Shown: positions 9,473 to 18,165 of the stretch, piece after piece | Layout: each line of letters begins with the position of its first letter | Numbering within the stretch: position 1 is the stretch's first letter | Source: Constrictibacter sp. MBR-5 | Lineage (GTDB): Bacteria > Pseudomonadota > Alphaproteobacteria > JAJUGE01 | Reading direction: 5' to 3' | Length of the DNA stretch: 64,000 nt | Assembly: GCF_040549485.1 (NCBI RefSeq) | Contig: NZ_JBEPTK010000006.1 | Span: forward strand, 186,001 to 250,000 | Made by a program: the position numbers and the translations under genes | Notes under the pieces: model-generated | Database searches by the model: none | Told to the model about the DNA's origin: nothing | The model's input: the letters and a program-made list of their open reading frames with translations, nothing else

Positions 9473-10918
9473 ATGGACCATTTCGACATCGTCATCCGCG
9501 GCGGCACGATCGTCGACGGCACCGGCACCCCCGGCAGGCCGGGCGACGTCGCCATCAGCGGCGACCGCATCGTCGCTGTCGGCGATGTCGGTCCGGGCCG
9601 CGCCGAACTGGAGATCGACGCGACGGGCAGGACCGTCTCGCCGGGCTTCATCGACGCGCATACCCACGACGACCGCCTGCTCCTGTCGGACCCCGACATG
9701 TCGGCCAAGGTCAGCCAGGGCGTGACCACGGTGGTGGTCGGCAATTGCGGCGTCAGTCTGGCGCCCTTCGTCCCGACCGGGCGGCCGCCGCCGCCGCTCG
9801 ACCTGCTGGGCGTGGAATGGTTCCGCTTCCCGACCTTCGGCGCCTATCTGGACGAGCTGGACGCAAAGCCGGCCGCGGCGAACGGCGTCTTCCTGATCGG
9901 CCACCAGACGCTGCGCGTGCGCGAGATGGCAGACCTGGACCGCACCGCGACCGACGACGAGATCGCCCGGATGAGAGGCCATGTGACGGAGGCGCTGCAG
10001 GCCGGCGCCACCGGCTTCTCGACCGGCCTGTTCTACCCGCCCGCCCGTGCCGCATCGACGGACGAGGTGGTGGCGATCGCCGAGGCGCTTCAGCCCTTCG
10101 GCGGCCTTTACGCCACGCATATGCGCGACGAGGGTGCTGGCCTCGAGCAGTCCGTCGAGGAGACACTCGAGATCGGCCGGCGCGCCGAAGTCCCGGTCGT
10201 CATCTCGCACCACAAGGCATCCGGCCTACCCAACCACGGCAAGGTCGAAAAGACCCTGCTGCGCATCGCGGAAGCGGCGAAGAGCCAGCGCGTCTCGCTC
10301 GACGTCTATCCCTATTCGGCCAGTTCCACCGTCCTCCTGCCCGGCCGCCTGAACGACGCGACCCGCGTCATCGTCACATGGTCGGAGAAGATGCCGGAGG
10401 TCGCGGGCCGCGACCTGGACGACATCGCCGCCGAGCACGGCGTCGACAAGTTCGAGATGGCGAGCCGGCTCGTGCCCGCCGGCGCCATCTACTTCACCAT
10501 GTCCGAGGACGACGTGCAGCGCGTGCTGCGCTTCGCCGGCGCGATGATCGGCTCCGACGGGCTGCCGCACGACCCGCGCCCGCACCCACGGCTGTGGGGT
10601 ACCTTCCCGCGCGTCCTGGGGCACTACAGCCGCGACCTCGGCCTTATGCCACTGGAAGAGGCCGTGCGCCGGATGACCGGCCTGACCGCCGCCAAGTTCG
10701 GCATCAAGGACCGCGGCGTACTGCGTGTCGGCGCCTTCGCCGACGTGACCGTCTTCGATCCGGCCACGGTGATCGACGCCGCGACGTTCGAGGATCCGAT
10801 CCGTCCCTCGCCCGGCATCGACATCGTGCTGGTCAACGGCCAGCCGGTCTGGCGCGACGGTGTGTCCACCGGCGTACGTTCCGGCCGCGCCCTGCGCCGC
10901 GACGGGCCGATCGCGTGA
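9473..10918 (+). CDS. N-acyl-D-amino-acid deacylase (amidohydrolase family)
   Basis: This 481-aa metal-dependent amidohydrolase probably releases D-amino acids or small amines from N-acyl forms. The metal-binding HxH appears in SPGFIDAHTHDD, then a conserved VGNCGVSLAP, later THMRDEG, and a SHHKASG segment with metal-ligand His. The C-terminal GAFADVTVFDP strand is typical of the superfamily. The ATG at 9473 is used; an upstream TTG would overlap the MOSC gene. The amidase and D-aminoacylase in one operon point to amide or N-acyl catabolism. Confidence 0.92.
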   Translation: MDHFDIVIRGGTIVDGTGTPGRPGDVAISGDRIVAVGDVGPGRAELEIDATGRTVSPGFIDAHTHDDRLLLSDPDMSAKVSQGVTTVVVGNCGVSLAPFVPTGRPPPPLDLLGVEWFRFPTFGAYLDELDAKPAAANGVFLIGHQTLRVREMADLDRTATDDEIARMRGHVTEALQAGATGFSTGLFYPPARAASTDEVVAIAEALQPFGGLYATHMRDEGAGLEQSVEETLEIGRRAEVPVVISHHKASGLPNHGKVEKTLLRIAEAAKSQRVSLDVYPYSASSTVLLPGRLNDATRVIVTWSEKMPEVAGRDLDDIAAEHGVDKFEMASRLVPAGAIYFTMSEDDVQRVLRFAGAMIGSDGLPHDPRPHPRLWGTFPRVLGHYSRDLGLMPLEEAVRRMTGLTAAKFGIKDRGVLRVGAFADVTVFDPATVIDAATFEDPIRPSPGIDIVLVNGQPVWRDGVSTGVRSGRALRRDGPIA

Positions 10919-10946
10919 CCCGGATCGACTGTTTGGGCCCGATCTC

Positions 10947-12146
10947 CTAGAGCCCCAGCGCCGCCTTGGCGATGATGTTGTGCTGGATCTCGTTCGAGCC
11001 CGAATAGATCGAGACCTTGCGGAAATGCAGGTAGGCCGGCGTCGCGCCGTTGGCGTATTCGGGCCCGATCGGCGGCTCGTTCCAGCCCTCCGTCAGCGCC
11101 GATAGGACATAGGGCTCGGCGTAGTAGCCGAGCGCCTCCATGCGCAGTTCGGTCAGCAGCTGGTGCAGTTCGGTGCCGCGGATCTTGATCATGTTGGCCT
11201 CGACACCGAGCTGCCGCTCGGCCGAGACGCCGCCGAGTGCACGCAGCATGAGCGCCTCGACCGCCTTCAGCTCCAGTTCGGCCCGCGCCAGCTTCGCCCG
11301 AAAGGCGGGCTCCTCGATCAGCGGCCTGCCCTCCGACGTCGCGTCCGTAGCAGCGATGCGCCGCAGGTGGCTGAGGATCTTCTTCTGATGGCCCAGTGAG
11401 CCGCCGCTCATGCGCTCGTGGCCGAGCAGGTATTTCGCGATGTCCCAGCCCCTGCCCGGCTCCCCGACCAGATTCTCGGCCGGGACCCGGACATTGTCAT
11501 AGAAGACCTGGTTGGTCTCGTGCAGGCCGTCGATCAGGTGGATCGGCCGGATCGTGACGCCGGGCGCGTCCAGGTCGGCCAGCAGGAACGATATGCCCTC
11601 CTGCTTCTTCGCCTCCTGGCTGGTGCGGACCAGCAGGAAGACCTTGTTGGCGAAATGCGCCATGGTGGTCCACAGCTTCGTGCCGTTCACCACCCAAAGG
11701 TCGCCGTCGCGGTCGGCGCGGGTCTTCAGCGACGCCAGGTCCGAGCCGGACTCGGGTTCGGAATAGCCCTGGCACCAGACGTCCTCGCCGGAGAGGATCC
11801 GCGGCAGGAAGTGGCGCTTCTGCGCCTCGGTGCCGTAGTGGATCAGCACCGGCCCGCACATGTTGATGCCGAAGCTGATCAGCCGCGGCGCCCCCGCGAG
11901 CCCCTGCTCCTCGTCCCAGATGTATTTCTGGCCGATCGTCCACCCCGGCCCGCCCCATTCCACCGGCCAGTTCGGCGCGACCCAGCCGCGTTCGTACAGG
12001 ATACGGTGCCACCGCATGATGTCGTCGCGCCGCAAGGCGACGCCGTTGTCGACCCTGGCCTTGATGTCGGGCGGCAGCCGCTCCCGAAGGAATGCGCGAA
12101 CCTCGTCGCGAAAAGCGACATCCTCGGCACTCGGATCGACCAGCAT
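10947..12146 (-). CDS. Acyl-CoA dehydrogenase family protein
   Basis: This 399-aa flavoenzyme oxidises an acyl-CoA and passes electrons to ETF. Recognisable segments are CQGYSEPESGSDLASLKTRA (FAD and substrate binding), LGHERMSGGSLGH, and the C-terminal YSGSNEIQHNIIAKAALGL. Full length for the family. The start at 12146 (MLVDPSAED) is preferred over 12173 because family homology begins there and GGAG precedes it. It converges on the D-aminoacylase with a 28-bp gap. Its natural substrate is not indicated. Confidence 0.93.
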   Translation of the reverse strand: MLVDPSAEDVAFRDEVRAFLRERLPPDIKARVDNGVALRRDDIMRWHRILYERGWVAPNWPVEWGGPGWTIGQKYIWDEEQGLAGAPRLISFGINMCGPVLIHYGTEAQKRHFLPRILSGEDVWCQGYSEPESGSDLASLKTRADRDGDLWVVNGTKLWTTMAHFANKVFLLVRTSQEAKKQEGISFLLADLDAPGVTIRPIHLIDGLHETNQVFYDNVRVPAENLVGEPGRGWDIAKYLLGHERMSGGSLGHQKKILSHLRRIAATDATSEGRPLIEEPAFRAKLARAELELKAVEALMLRALGGVSAERQLGVEANMIKIRGTELHQLLTELRMEALGYYAEPYVLSALTEGWNEPPIGPEYANGATPAYLHFRKVSIYSGSNEIQHNIIAKAALGL

Positions 12147-12267
12147 GGGACGCGCTCCACAGTGAGGCCGCAATTGCCGCTATCTTAGGACCGAGATGAA
12201 CCGTCACAGAAGCAGGATCTGGCAGTCGTACTGATCATCCTGCCAAGTCGATGCGGGATCCTCGACC

Positions 12268-12768
12268 ATGGCCATTCGGACGGCACGGTTTCTGGCACTG
12301 CTCCTCACGGCGCTCGCACTGATCCCGGGCGGCGCTCATCTGGCGGAACTGCCGGGCAAGATGGCGCTCGATCGGGAGGCCTATTTCACCGTGCAGCAGA
12401 TCTATGCCGGTTGGTCCCACTTCGGGATCCTCCTGATCGGCGCACTCCTTACGACGCTCGCACTGGCGCTTCTCCTGTATCGGCGGGCGGAGCGTCCGGC
12501 GCCGGCATTCCTCGCCTTCCTCCTGGTGGCCATCAATCTCGCCGTGTTCTTCGTCTGCACCTTCCCGGCGAACCAGTCGACCGGCAACTGGACGATGATA
12601 ACGGCCGACTGGGCCGCGCTGCGCCTGCAGTGGGAATATTCCCATGCGGCGAATGCGCTCGTGATGCTGGCTGCGTTCGTCTGCCTGCTCTTCGACACGG
12701 TACGCCGGACGGACTGGCCAGCGCCTCCGGCGCCCTCCTCCGGAACCGTGAGCCGACGCCCGCATTGA
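12268..12768 (+). CDS. DUF1772-like integral membrane protein
   Basis: A 166-aa protein with four likely membrane helices (about residues 7-24, 48-70, 80-98 and 125-145). The motif spacing, with LPGKMAL after helix 1 and NW followed by WAALRLQWEYSH before helix 4, recalls DUF1772/anthrone-oxygenase-like proteins, whose bacterial roles are mostly unknown. Upstream SD sequence is modest. It precedes another small membrane protein by 40 bp. The family call is by motif pattern only. Confidence 0.7.
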   Translation: MAIRTARFLALLLTALALIPGGAHLAELPGKMALDREAYFTVQQIYAGWSHFGILLIGALLTTLALALLLYRRAERPAPAFLAFLLVAINLAVFFVCTFPANQSTGNWTMITADWAALRLQWEYSHAANALVMLAAFVCLLFDTVRRTDWPAPPAPSSGTVSRRPH

Positions 12769-12808
12769 GTGGCCGAACGCCTGTAAACCGGTGCGGCAGG
12801 AGGACGGC

Positions 12809-13087
12809 ATGCACGAGCAGATGACGGCGAAGAGCCTTCACGGCGGAAAGCCGGGAGAGCAGCGCCCGCGCGCGACGCGGCGCTGGTTCTTCTGGGGCTG
12901 GATCGCGCTCACCATCGTCGCGGCGATCTATATCGGCGTGGCCGCTCCCTTCGCCGAAGCGTCGATCACGCGAATTCCGCTCATCGGGGCCGTGTTCGTG
13001 CCCCTGATGATCCTGTTGCTGGGTGCGGGCATCGCCTGGCTGATCGTCTTCGTGTCGCGCCGCGGGCCGCCGACGAACCGCGCCTGA
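12809..13087 (+). CDS. Hypothetical small membrane protein (92 aa)
   Basis: I do not recognise it. The ATG at 12809 is favoured by AGGAGG five to six bases upstream; an in-frame GTG at 12791 lies before that site. After a basic, polar N-terminus come two likely membrane helices (around WIALTIVAAIYIGVAA and FVPLMILLLGAGIAWLIVFV) and a short cytoplasmic Arg-rich end. It ends 4 bp before the convergent binding-protein gene. Confidence 0.65.
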   Translation: MHEQMTAKSLHGGKPGEQRPRATRRWFFWGWIALTIVAAIYIGVAAPFAEASITRIPLIGAVFVPLMILLLGAGIAWLIVFVSRRGPPTNRA

Positions 13088-13090
13088 CGG

Positions 13091-14002
13091 TCAGCGCACC
13101 GTGCGGACGACCTCCTCGGCGAAGCGCGTCTCGACGCAGTTCTCGTAGGGCACGTCCCGGGTGATGAGGCCCCCCGAGAGAAGTCCGAGCTTCTGGCGCA
13201 CGAAGCCAGTGACCGGCAGGAGCGGATCCTTGCCCCACACGTCCAGCCGCCGGTAGCGCTCGATGCAGGCGGCCAGGATCTCGAGATCCAGGTCGGGGAA
13301 GTAATCCTTCACCGCCTCGGCGATGTCGGGGGCGGCGCGGGTGCTGACCCATTTCTGGGCACGATAGGCGGCGCGGGTCATGGCGAGCACCCGCTCCGGC
13401 GCAGTCTCGATCACGCGGCGCGTCGTGATGAGGGTCGTGTAGGAGGTCGCCCCCCGGCTGGCTGCGGCGTACCAGATGTGGCCGACGCCCTCCCTGACCA
13501 GCTGCTCGACGAACGGTTCGAACACCTGGATGACGTCCAGCGTGCCGGCGCGCAGGGCGTCGGCGTTCTCCGCCATCGACCGGTCGGCGATCCTGTCGAG
13601 GCCCTCGGGATCGATGCCGGACCGACCGATATCCTCCTGCAGGCATAGCCAGGGTGTCGGTGCCTCGGAGACAGTGGCGATTCGCCGATGCATCAGATCG
13701 GAGAAGCGGAAGTCCGGCTTCGGCTCGCGCCCGACCAGGAAGAAAGGGTCCCGGGTCACGACCTCGCAGAAGGCGACCACCGGCGATCGGGGATCCTCGT
13801 CGTGGTGACGCATCACCTGCATCGGCCCGCCCCAGACGAACTCGGTCTCGCCCGCCAGCAATGCGCTGGTGCTGGACCCGCCGGCACCGGCGGTGGCGAT
13901 GCTCACGTCCAGGCCCTCGGACGCGTAGAAGCCTAGCGCCACCGGCAGGTAGAACGGCGTGTAGAACACGGCGCGGAACGGCTCGTGCAAAGCGATCGTC
14001 AT
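13091..14002 (-). CDS. NMT1/THI5-like substrate-binding protein without signal peptide
   Basis: This 303-aa protein has the SsuA/THI5 periplasmic-binding fold signature: FYLPVALGFYASEGLDV, ALLAGETEFVWGG and later SMAENADALRAGTLDVIQVFEP. The start at 14002 leaves MTIALHEPFRAVFYTP, which has no export signal; the longer in-frame extension to 14086 is basic and proline-rich and not a signal peptide either. No ABC permease or ATPase is adjacent. It may be a cytoplasmic ligand-binding protein or THI5-like. It is divergent from the CoA transferase. Confidence 0.82.
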   Translation of the reverse strand: MTIALHEPFRAVFYTPFYLPVALGFYASEGLDVSIATAGAGGSSTSALLAGETEFVWGGPMQVMRHHDEDPRSPVVAFCEVVTRDPFFLVGREPKPDFRFSDLMHRRIATVSEAPTPWLCLQEDIGRSGIDPEGLDRIADRSMAENADALRAGTLDVIQVFEPFVEQLVREGVGHIWYAAASRGATSYTTLITTRRVIETAPERVLAMTRAAYRAQKWVSTRAAPDIAEAVKDYFPDLDLEILAACIERYRRLDVWGKDPLLPVTGFVRQKLGLLSGGLITRDVPYENCVETRFAEEVVRTVR

Positions 14003-14088
14003 GGCAAGCTCCACAAGGGAGCGGCGCGGCCTAGTACGCGCCGGAGCCCCCTGACAGAATGGCACATCAACCGGCGAAGGAGGCAAGC

Positions 14089-15255
14089 ATGGCGACCGCC
14101 CTGGACGGCTTACGTGTGATCGATCTCACATCGAACCTGTCCGGCCCCTATTGCGCAATGCTGCTCGCCGACCAGGGTGCCGACGTCATCAAGGTGGAGA
14201 GCCCCGGCGGCGGCGACGACATGCGCCGCACGCCGCCCTTCATCGGCGGCGAGAGCGCCCCCTTCATGCTGTGGAACCGCAACAAGCGCAGCATTGTCCT
14301 CGACCTGAAGTCCGAGGAAGGCAAGGAGGCGCTGCACCGGCTCGCCAAGGGTGCCGACGTGCTGATCGAGAACTACCGCCCCGGCGTCGCCGAGCGACTC
14401 GGCATCGGCTACGAGGCGCTGGCGGCCGAGAACCCGCGCCTCGTCTACTGCTCGATCTCCGGGTTCGGCCAGACGGGTCCCTATCGCACGCGCGGCGGCT
14501 TCGACCTGATCACCCAGGCGATGTCCGGTCTGGCCGCCATCTGCGGGCCGAAGGACGGCGGACCGCACCGCCTGCCGATCGCCATCTCAGACGTCAGCGC
14601 CGGCATGTTCGGCGCGATCGGCGTGCTCAGCGCCCTGCAAGCCCGCCACACCACCGGCGCCGGCCAGCATGTCGACGTCTCGCTGATGGAATCGGCGATG
14701 CAGATGCAGGTGTACGAAGCTGCCTCCTATTTCGCCACCGGCGAGATTCCGGCACGCATCGGACAGGCGCATCGCGGCAGTTCCCCCTACCAGATCTTCG
14801 CGACGCGCGACGGCCACATGGCGCTGGGCGCCTCCAGCCAGAACATGTGGCCGAAGGCGGCGAAGATCCTCGGCTGCGAAGCGCTGGTGGACGATCCGCG
14901 TTTCGCGCAGAAGGCGGACCGGGTCGCGCACAATGACGAACTGGTGGCCCTGCTGCAGGAGCGATTCTTGACGCGCGACACCAAGGAATGGTGCCAAGCA
15001 TTTGATGCGGCGGGCATTCCGGCCGGTCCCGTGATGAACCACGAGGAGGTGTTCACCGACCCGCAGGTCCTGTCGCGCGACATGGTGGTGCCGGTCGAGC
15101 ATCCGGCCGCCGGCCCCGGCCGCACCCTCGGCACCGGCGTGAAGCTGAAATCGACCCCCGGCGGCGTGCGCCGCCCGGCGCCGATGCTGGGTGAGCATAC
15201 CGCGGAGGTGCTGGCCGAAATCGGCATGGCGCCCGGAGCGCGCGCCGCGGAGTAG
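14089..15255 (+). CDS. CaiB/BaiF family III CoA transferase
   Basis: This 388-aa enzyme moves CoA between acyl groups. The N-terminal LRVIDLTSNLSGPYCAMLLADQGADVIKVE block and the catalytic Asp (about 168, in ISDVSAGMFGAIG) match the formyl-CoA transferase family; NYRPGVAERLG and GFGQTGPY are also conserved. GAAGGAGG just before the ATG at 14089 fixes the start. The donor and acceptor are not indicated. With the acyl-CoA dehydrogenase and enoyl-CoA hydratase nearby, a degradative CoA pathway is plausible. Confidence 0.94.
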   Translation: MATALDGLRVIDLTSNLSGPYCAMLLADQGADVIKVESPGGGDDMRRTPPFIGGESAPFMLWNRNKRSIVLDLKSEEGKEALHRLAKGADVLIENYRPGVAERLGIGYEALAAENPRLVYCSISGFGQTGPYRTRGGFDLITQAMSGLAAICGPKDGGPHRLPIAISDVSAGMFGAIGVLSALQARHTTGAGQHVDVSLMESAMQMQVYEAASYFATGEIPARIGQAHRGSSPYQIFATRDGHMALGASSQNMWPKAAKILGCEALVDDPRFAQKADRVAHNDELVALLQERFLTRDTKEWCQAFDAAGIPAGPVMNHEEVFTDPQVLSRDMVVPVEHPAAGPGRTLGTGVKLKSTPGGVRRPAPMLGEHTAEVLAEIGMAPGARAAE

Positions 15256-15359
15256 ACACGGCTCGGGCCTCCGCGGCTTAGCCCGTCCGCGAACTGTGCC
15301 CGATGCGGCGCCGCCGGTAAGGTCCTCGCCTGACGGGGGAGGTTCCGAGTGTCGGCGGC

Positions 15360-15593
15360 GTGGGGGAGATGAGGCGGATCCGCAGGCTGGCCGTGACGAC
15401 CGTCCAGGTCGCACCGGCGGTGACGGCCCTCGTCGTCCTCTCCAACGACCTCGACGGCTTCGCCTTCCTGGTCATGCTCGGCATCTTCACGGCGCTCGCG
15501 ACCGCACTGGCCGGGGCTCTCGCCTATTACGAGCGCGAGGTTCTGCGCCCCGTCCCGCCGGAGCGGTTGCGCCGCCTTCGCCTCTTCACTTGA
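15360..15593 (+). CDS. Small hypothetical membrane protein (77 aa)
   Basis: A possible gene starting at GTG 15360 or ATG 15369. The product has a basic N-terminus, two hydrophobic stretches (VTTVQVAPAVTALVVLS and FLVMLGIFTALATALAGALAY) and a basic C-terminus rich in Arg and Pro. No good ribosome site is at proper distance for either start. I do not recognise it, and it may be a chance frame. It ends over the -35 region of the leuA leader promoter. Confidence 0.4.
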   Translation: MGEMRRIRRLAVTTVQVAPAVTALVVLSNDLDGFAFLVMLGIFTALATALAGALAYYEREVLRPVPPERLRRLRLFT

Positions 15594-15618
15594 CGTTCAC
15601 CAAATCCGCCGCAATATT
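15590..15618 (+). promoter_or_regulatory. Predicted sigma-70-type promoter of the leuA leader
   Basis: TTGACG (15590-15595) and AATATT (15613-15618) are separated by 17 bases. Transcription would begin near 15625, which is the A of the leader peptide ATG, so the leader mRNA may lack a 5' UTR. Matches are 5/6 and 4/6 to the consensus. Confidence 0.55.
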
Positions 15619-15624
15619 CGGTCC

Positions 15625-15678
15625 ATGAACCGCACCGCGCTACCGCTCACGCTTCGACTTACCAGCCCGTCCCTCTGA
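15625..15678 (+). CDS. Putative leuA leader (attenuator) peptide
   Basis: A 17-codon frame, MNRTALPLTLRLTSPSL, upstream of leuA has five Leu codons, of which CTA and two CTT are uncommon in this CTG/CTC-rich genome. The ATG falls at the predicted transcription start. The stop TGA at 15676 is followed 8 bases later by a terminator-like hairpin. Leader peptides rich in the regulatory amino acid control biosynthetic operons by ribosome stalling; that is established for other operons and inferred here. The gene is too short for standard gene callers. Confidence 0.62.
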   Translation: MNRTALPLTLRLTSPSL

Positions 15679-15975
15679 GGGGGCGAGGTCGGCCGGCCTT
15701 TTCCGGTCATTGGTTAGCGTGACGACGGGTACCGGGGAAGATCATGACGGTTCGAATCCACTCCCAGGCGAACATAGGGCAGGAACAGATGCGGCGCGGC
15801 ACGGGGCGCGCGCTGCGACTTATCGGCGGTCCGCGGGCCTGAACAGGGCGCGACGCGCCTGCCCGTGGACCTGAACGCCGGCCGCCCGTACCGCGCCGCA
15901 GCGTTCGACGATACGTCCAATTCCCATGAAGCTGTCGGCGCCCGGCGCGGCAGACGCAGCCCGAAGGACCAGACC
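15679..15975 (+). promoter_or_regulatory. leuA attenuator region and long 5' leader
   Basis: AGGTCGGCCGGCCT (15686-15699) can fold into a 5-bp stem with a GGCC loop followed by TTTT: a weak intrinsic terminator. CGACTT (15655-15660), within the Leu codons, can pair with AGGTCG (15686-15691, one G-U), which would exclude the terminator. The remaining bases to 15975 contain no convincing gene; a 32-codon frame at 15744 lacks support. Confidence 0.5.
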
Positions 15976-17667
15976 ATGCCCCGTATGCCCGTTCCCAGCA
16001 GCACGAAGTACGTTCCCTACAAGCCGGTGGACCTGCCCGACCGACGATGGCCCTCCGCGGTGATCGACAAGCCGCCGATCTGGTGCTCGGTCGATCTCCG
16101 CGACGGCAACCAAGCCCTGATCGAGCCGATGGACGGCGATCGCAAGACCCGCATGTTCAAGCTGCTGGTCGAGATGGGCTTCAAGGAGATCGAGGTCGGT
16201 TTCCCCGCCGCCTCCGACACCGACTTCGACTTCGTGCGCCAGCTCGTTGAACAGAAGATGATCCCGGCCGACGTCACCATCCAGGTGCTGACGCAGTCGC
16301 GCCCGGAGTTGATCGAGCGCACCTTCGAATCGATCAAAGGCGTCCATCGGGCGATCGTTCATCTCTACAACTCGACCTCGACGCTGCAGCGGCGCGTCGT
16401 GTTCGGCATGGACGAGGCCGGCATCACCGAGATCGCGGTGCGCGGCGCCAGGCAGATCAAGGCCCTGGCGGAGGCGAACCCGGAGATCGACATCGTCTAC
16501 GAATATTCGCCGGAGAGCTTCACCGGCACCGAGCTGGAATTCTCGCGCGACATCTGCAAGGCGGTCTGCGACGTCTACCAGCCGACGCCGCAGAAGAAGA
16601 TGATCATCAACCTGCCGTCGACGGTCGAGATGTCGACGCCGAACATCTATGCCGACCAGATCGAGTGGTGCCACCGCAACTTCGCCTATCGCGACAGCAT
16701 CATCCTGTCGCTGCACCCGCACAACGACCGCGGCACCGGCGTCGCGGCGGCGGAGTTGGCCTACATGGCGGGCGCGGACCGGATCGAGGGCACGCTGTTC
16801 GGCAACGGCGAGCGCACCGGCAATGTCGACATCGTCACCTTGGGCCTGAACATGTACACCCAAGGCGTTGATCCGGAACTGGATCTGTCGGACGTCAACA
16901 AGATCCGCCAGACCGTCGAGTACTGCAACCAGCTGCCCGTACACCCGCGCCACCCCTATGGCGGCGAACTGGTGTTCACGGCTTTCTCCGGCTCGCACCA
17001 GGACGCGATCAACAAGGGCTTCGACGCGCTCTACAAGGCGAACAGCCCGATCTGGGAGGTGCCATACCTGCCGATCGACCCCGCCGACCTGGGCCGCACC
17101 TACGAGGCGATCATCCGCATCAACAGCCAGTCGGGCAAAGGCGGCATCGCCTACCTGCTGAAGACGGACCACGGGCTGGAGGTGCCGCGCATGCTCCAGG
17201 TCGAATTCAGCAAGGTCATCCAGAAGATCGCCGACAAGACGGGCAAGGAGATCGGGCCGAAGCTGATCTGGGAGACGTTCGAGCGCGAATATCTGGATCG
17301 GACCACGCCGATAGAATTCGTCAGCCACACGACCGTCCCCGAGTCCGGCCGCAGCGGCTTCCGCACGCTCGACGCGTCGATCGTCGAGAACGGGACGGAG
17401 CGCGTGATCAAGGGCCACGGCAACGGCCCGATCGCCGCCTATGTCGACGCCTTGGCGCAGAATTGCGACGTTTCGCTGAAGGTGCGCGACTATCACCAGC
17501 ATGCCATCGGGCACGGCGCCGACGCGAGTTCGGTCACCTACATCGAAGCCGAGCGTGACGACGGCACCGTCGTCTGGGGCGTCGGCATGAGCCCCAACAT
17601 CGTCGAGGCCTCGCTCAAGGCGGTCACCAGCGCAGTGAACCGATCGAAACAGGGCCTGCCGGTCTGA
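15976..17667 (+). CDS. leuA: 2-isopropylmalate synthase
   Basis: LeuA condenses acetyl-CoA with 2-oxoisovalerate in the first committed step of leucine synthesis. The 563-aa product is the long form with a C-terminal leucine-sensing domain. The HMGL-like catalytic barrel shows CSVDLRDGNQAL, VGFPAASDTDFDFVR, LHPHNDRGTG (metal-binding HxH) and GNGERTGNVD. AAGGA precedes the ATG at 15976; a second ATG at 15985 is possible. A leucine-rich leader peptide 297 bp upstream suggests attenuation, and a strong terminator follows the stop. Confidence 0.97.
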   Translation: MPRMPVPSSTKYVPYKPVDLPDRRWPSAVIDKPPIWCSVDLRDGNQALIEPMDGDRKTRMFKLLVEMGFKEIEVGFPAASDTDFDFVRQLVEQKMIPADVTIQVLTQSRPELIERTFESIKGVHRAIVHLYNSTSTLQRRVVFGMDEAGITEIAVRGARQIKALAEANPEIDIVYEYSPESFTGTELEFSRDICKAVCDVYQPTPQKKMIINLPSTVEMSTPNIYADQIEWCHRNFAYRDSIILSLHPHNDRGTGVAAAELAYMAGADRIEGTLFGNGERTGNVDIVTLGLNMYTQGVDPELDLSDVNKIRQTVEYCNQLPVHPRHPYGGELVFTAFSGSHQDAINKGFDALYKANSPIWEVPYLPIDPADLGRTYEAIIRINSQSGKGGIAYLLKTDHGLEVPRMLQVEFSKVIQKIADKTGKEIGPKLIWETFEREYLDRTTPIEFVSHTTVPESGRSGFRTLDASIVENGTERVIKGHGNGPIAAYVDALAQNCDVSLKVRDYHQHAIGHGADASSVTYIEAERDDGTVVWGVGMSPNIVEASLKAVTSAVNRSKQGLPV

Positions 17668-17670
17668 TGC

Positions 17671-17715
17671 AGAAGGGGCTTCCCGCCGACCCGGCCGGAA
17701 GCCCCTTCTTCTTTC
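17671..17715 (+). terminator. Rho-independent terminator of leuA
   Basis: A perfect 13-bp inverted repeat (17671-17683 with 17697-17709, core GAAGGGGCTTCC) encloses a 13-base loop and is followed by TTCTTT. It begins 4 bp after the leuA stop. Confidence 0.9.
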
Positions 17716-17791
17716 CGGCGTCGCCGCGGCACGCGTTATGCTTCGCGGCGATGCCGCCAGCAGGGCGGCCACCCAACGACGGACGCCGACC

Positions 17792-18124
17792 ATGAAGATC
17801 CCGCCCCTGCCCTACACGCCGACCGACTGGAGCAAGGTCCCCGCGACCGAGCACAAGGGCGACAGCGGCGTGGCGCTGTGGCGCACGCTCGAGTTCGGTG
17901 ACGTGCGCGTGCGCGTCGTCGAATACTCCCCCGGCTACGTCGCCGACCATTGGTGCGACCGCGGCCACGTCATCTATCTGCTGGAAGGCGAACTCACCAC
18001 CGAACTGAAGGACGGCCGCAAGTTCCAGATGAAGCCCGGCATGGGCTATCAGGTCTCCGACAACGGCGACTCGCCGCACCGCTCGGTAACCGAAACTGGG
18101 GCGAAGCTGTTCATCGTCGACTGA
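17792..18124 (+). CDS. DHCW-motif cupin fold protein
   Basis: A 110-aa single-domain cupin. The segment GYVADHWCDRGHVIYLLEGEL holds the His, Cys and Glu of the first cupin motif, and GMGYQVSDNGDSPHRS the second. The protein matches small cupins named for a D-H-x-W/C pattern; their substrate is unknown. The start at 17792 (MKIPPLPYTP) is chosen over a GC-rich in-frame extension. It converges on the tartrate dehydratase gene across a shared hairpin. Confidence 0.85.
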   Translation: MKIPPLPYTPTDWSKVPATEHKGDSGVALWRTLEFGDVRVRVVEYSPGYVADHWCDRGHVIYLLEGELTTELKDGRKFQMKPGMGYQVSDNGDSPHRSVTETGAKLFIVD

Positions 18125-18136
18125 CGGCGCACGGTC

Positions 18137-18165
18137 CGGTGCTCAGGCGAGCGTCCTGAGCACCG
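18137..18165. terminator. Bidirectional hairpin between convergent cupin and tarD genes
   Basis: CGGTGCTCAGG (18137-18147) and CCTGAGCACCG (18155-18165) form a perfect 11-bp stem with a 7-base loop, embedding the tarD stop codon. No T tract is present on either strand, so it is likely a processing or transcription-blocking stem for both convergent transcripts. Confidence 0.5.

Noticed and set aside
15740-15770. tRNA-like T-loop (GGTTCGAATCC)
   Set aside because: The flanking bases do not form a T stem, and no acceptor or anticodon arms are found nearby.
15744-15842. A 32-codon frame in the leuA leader
   Set aside because: No ribosome site, no leucine enrichment, and it lies beyond the attenuator hairpin.
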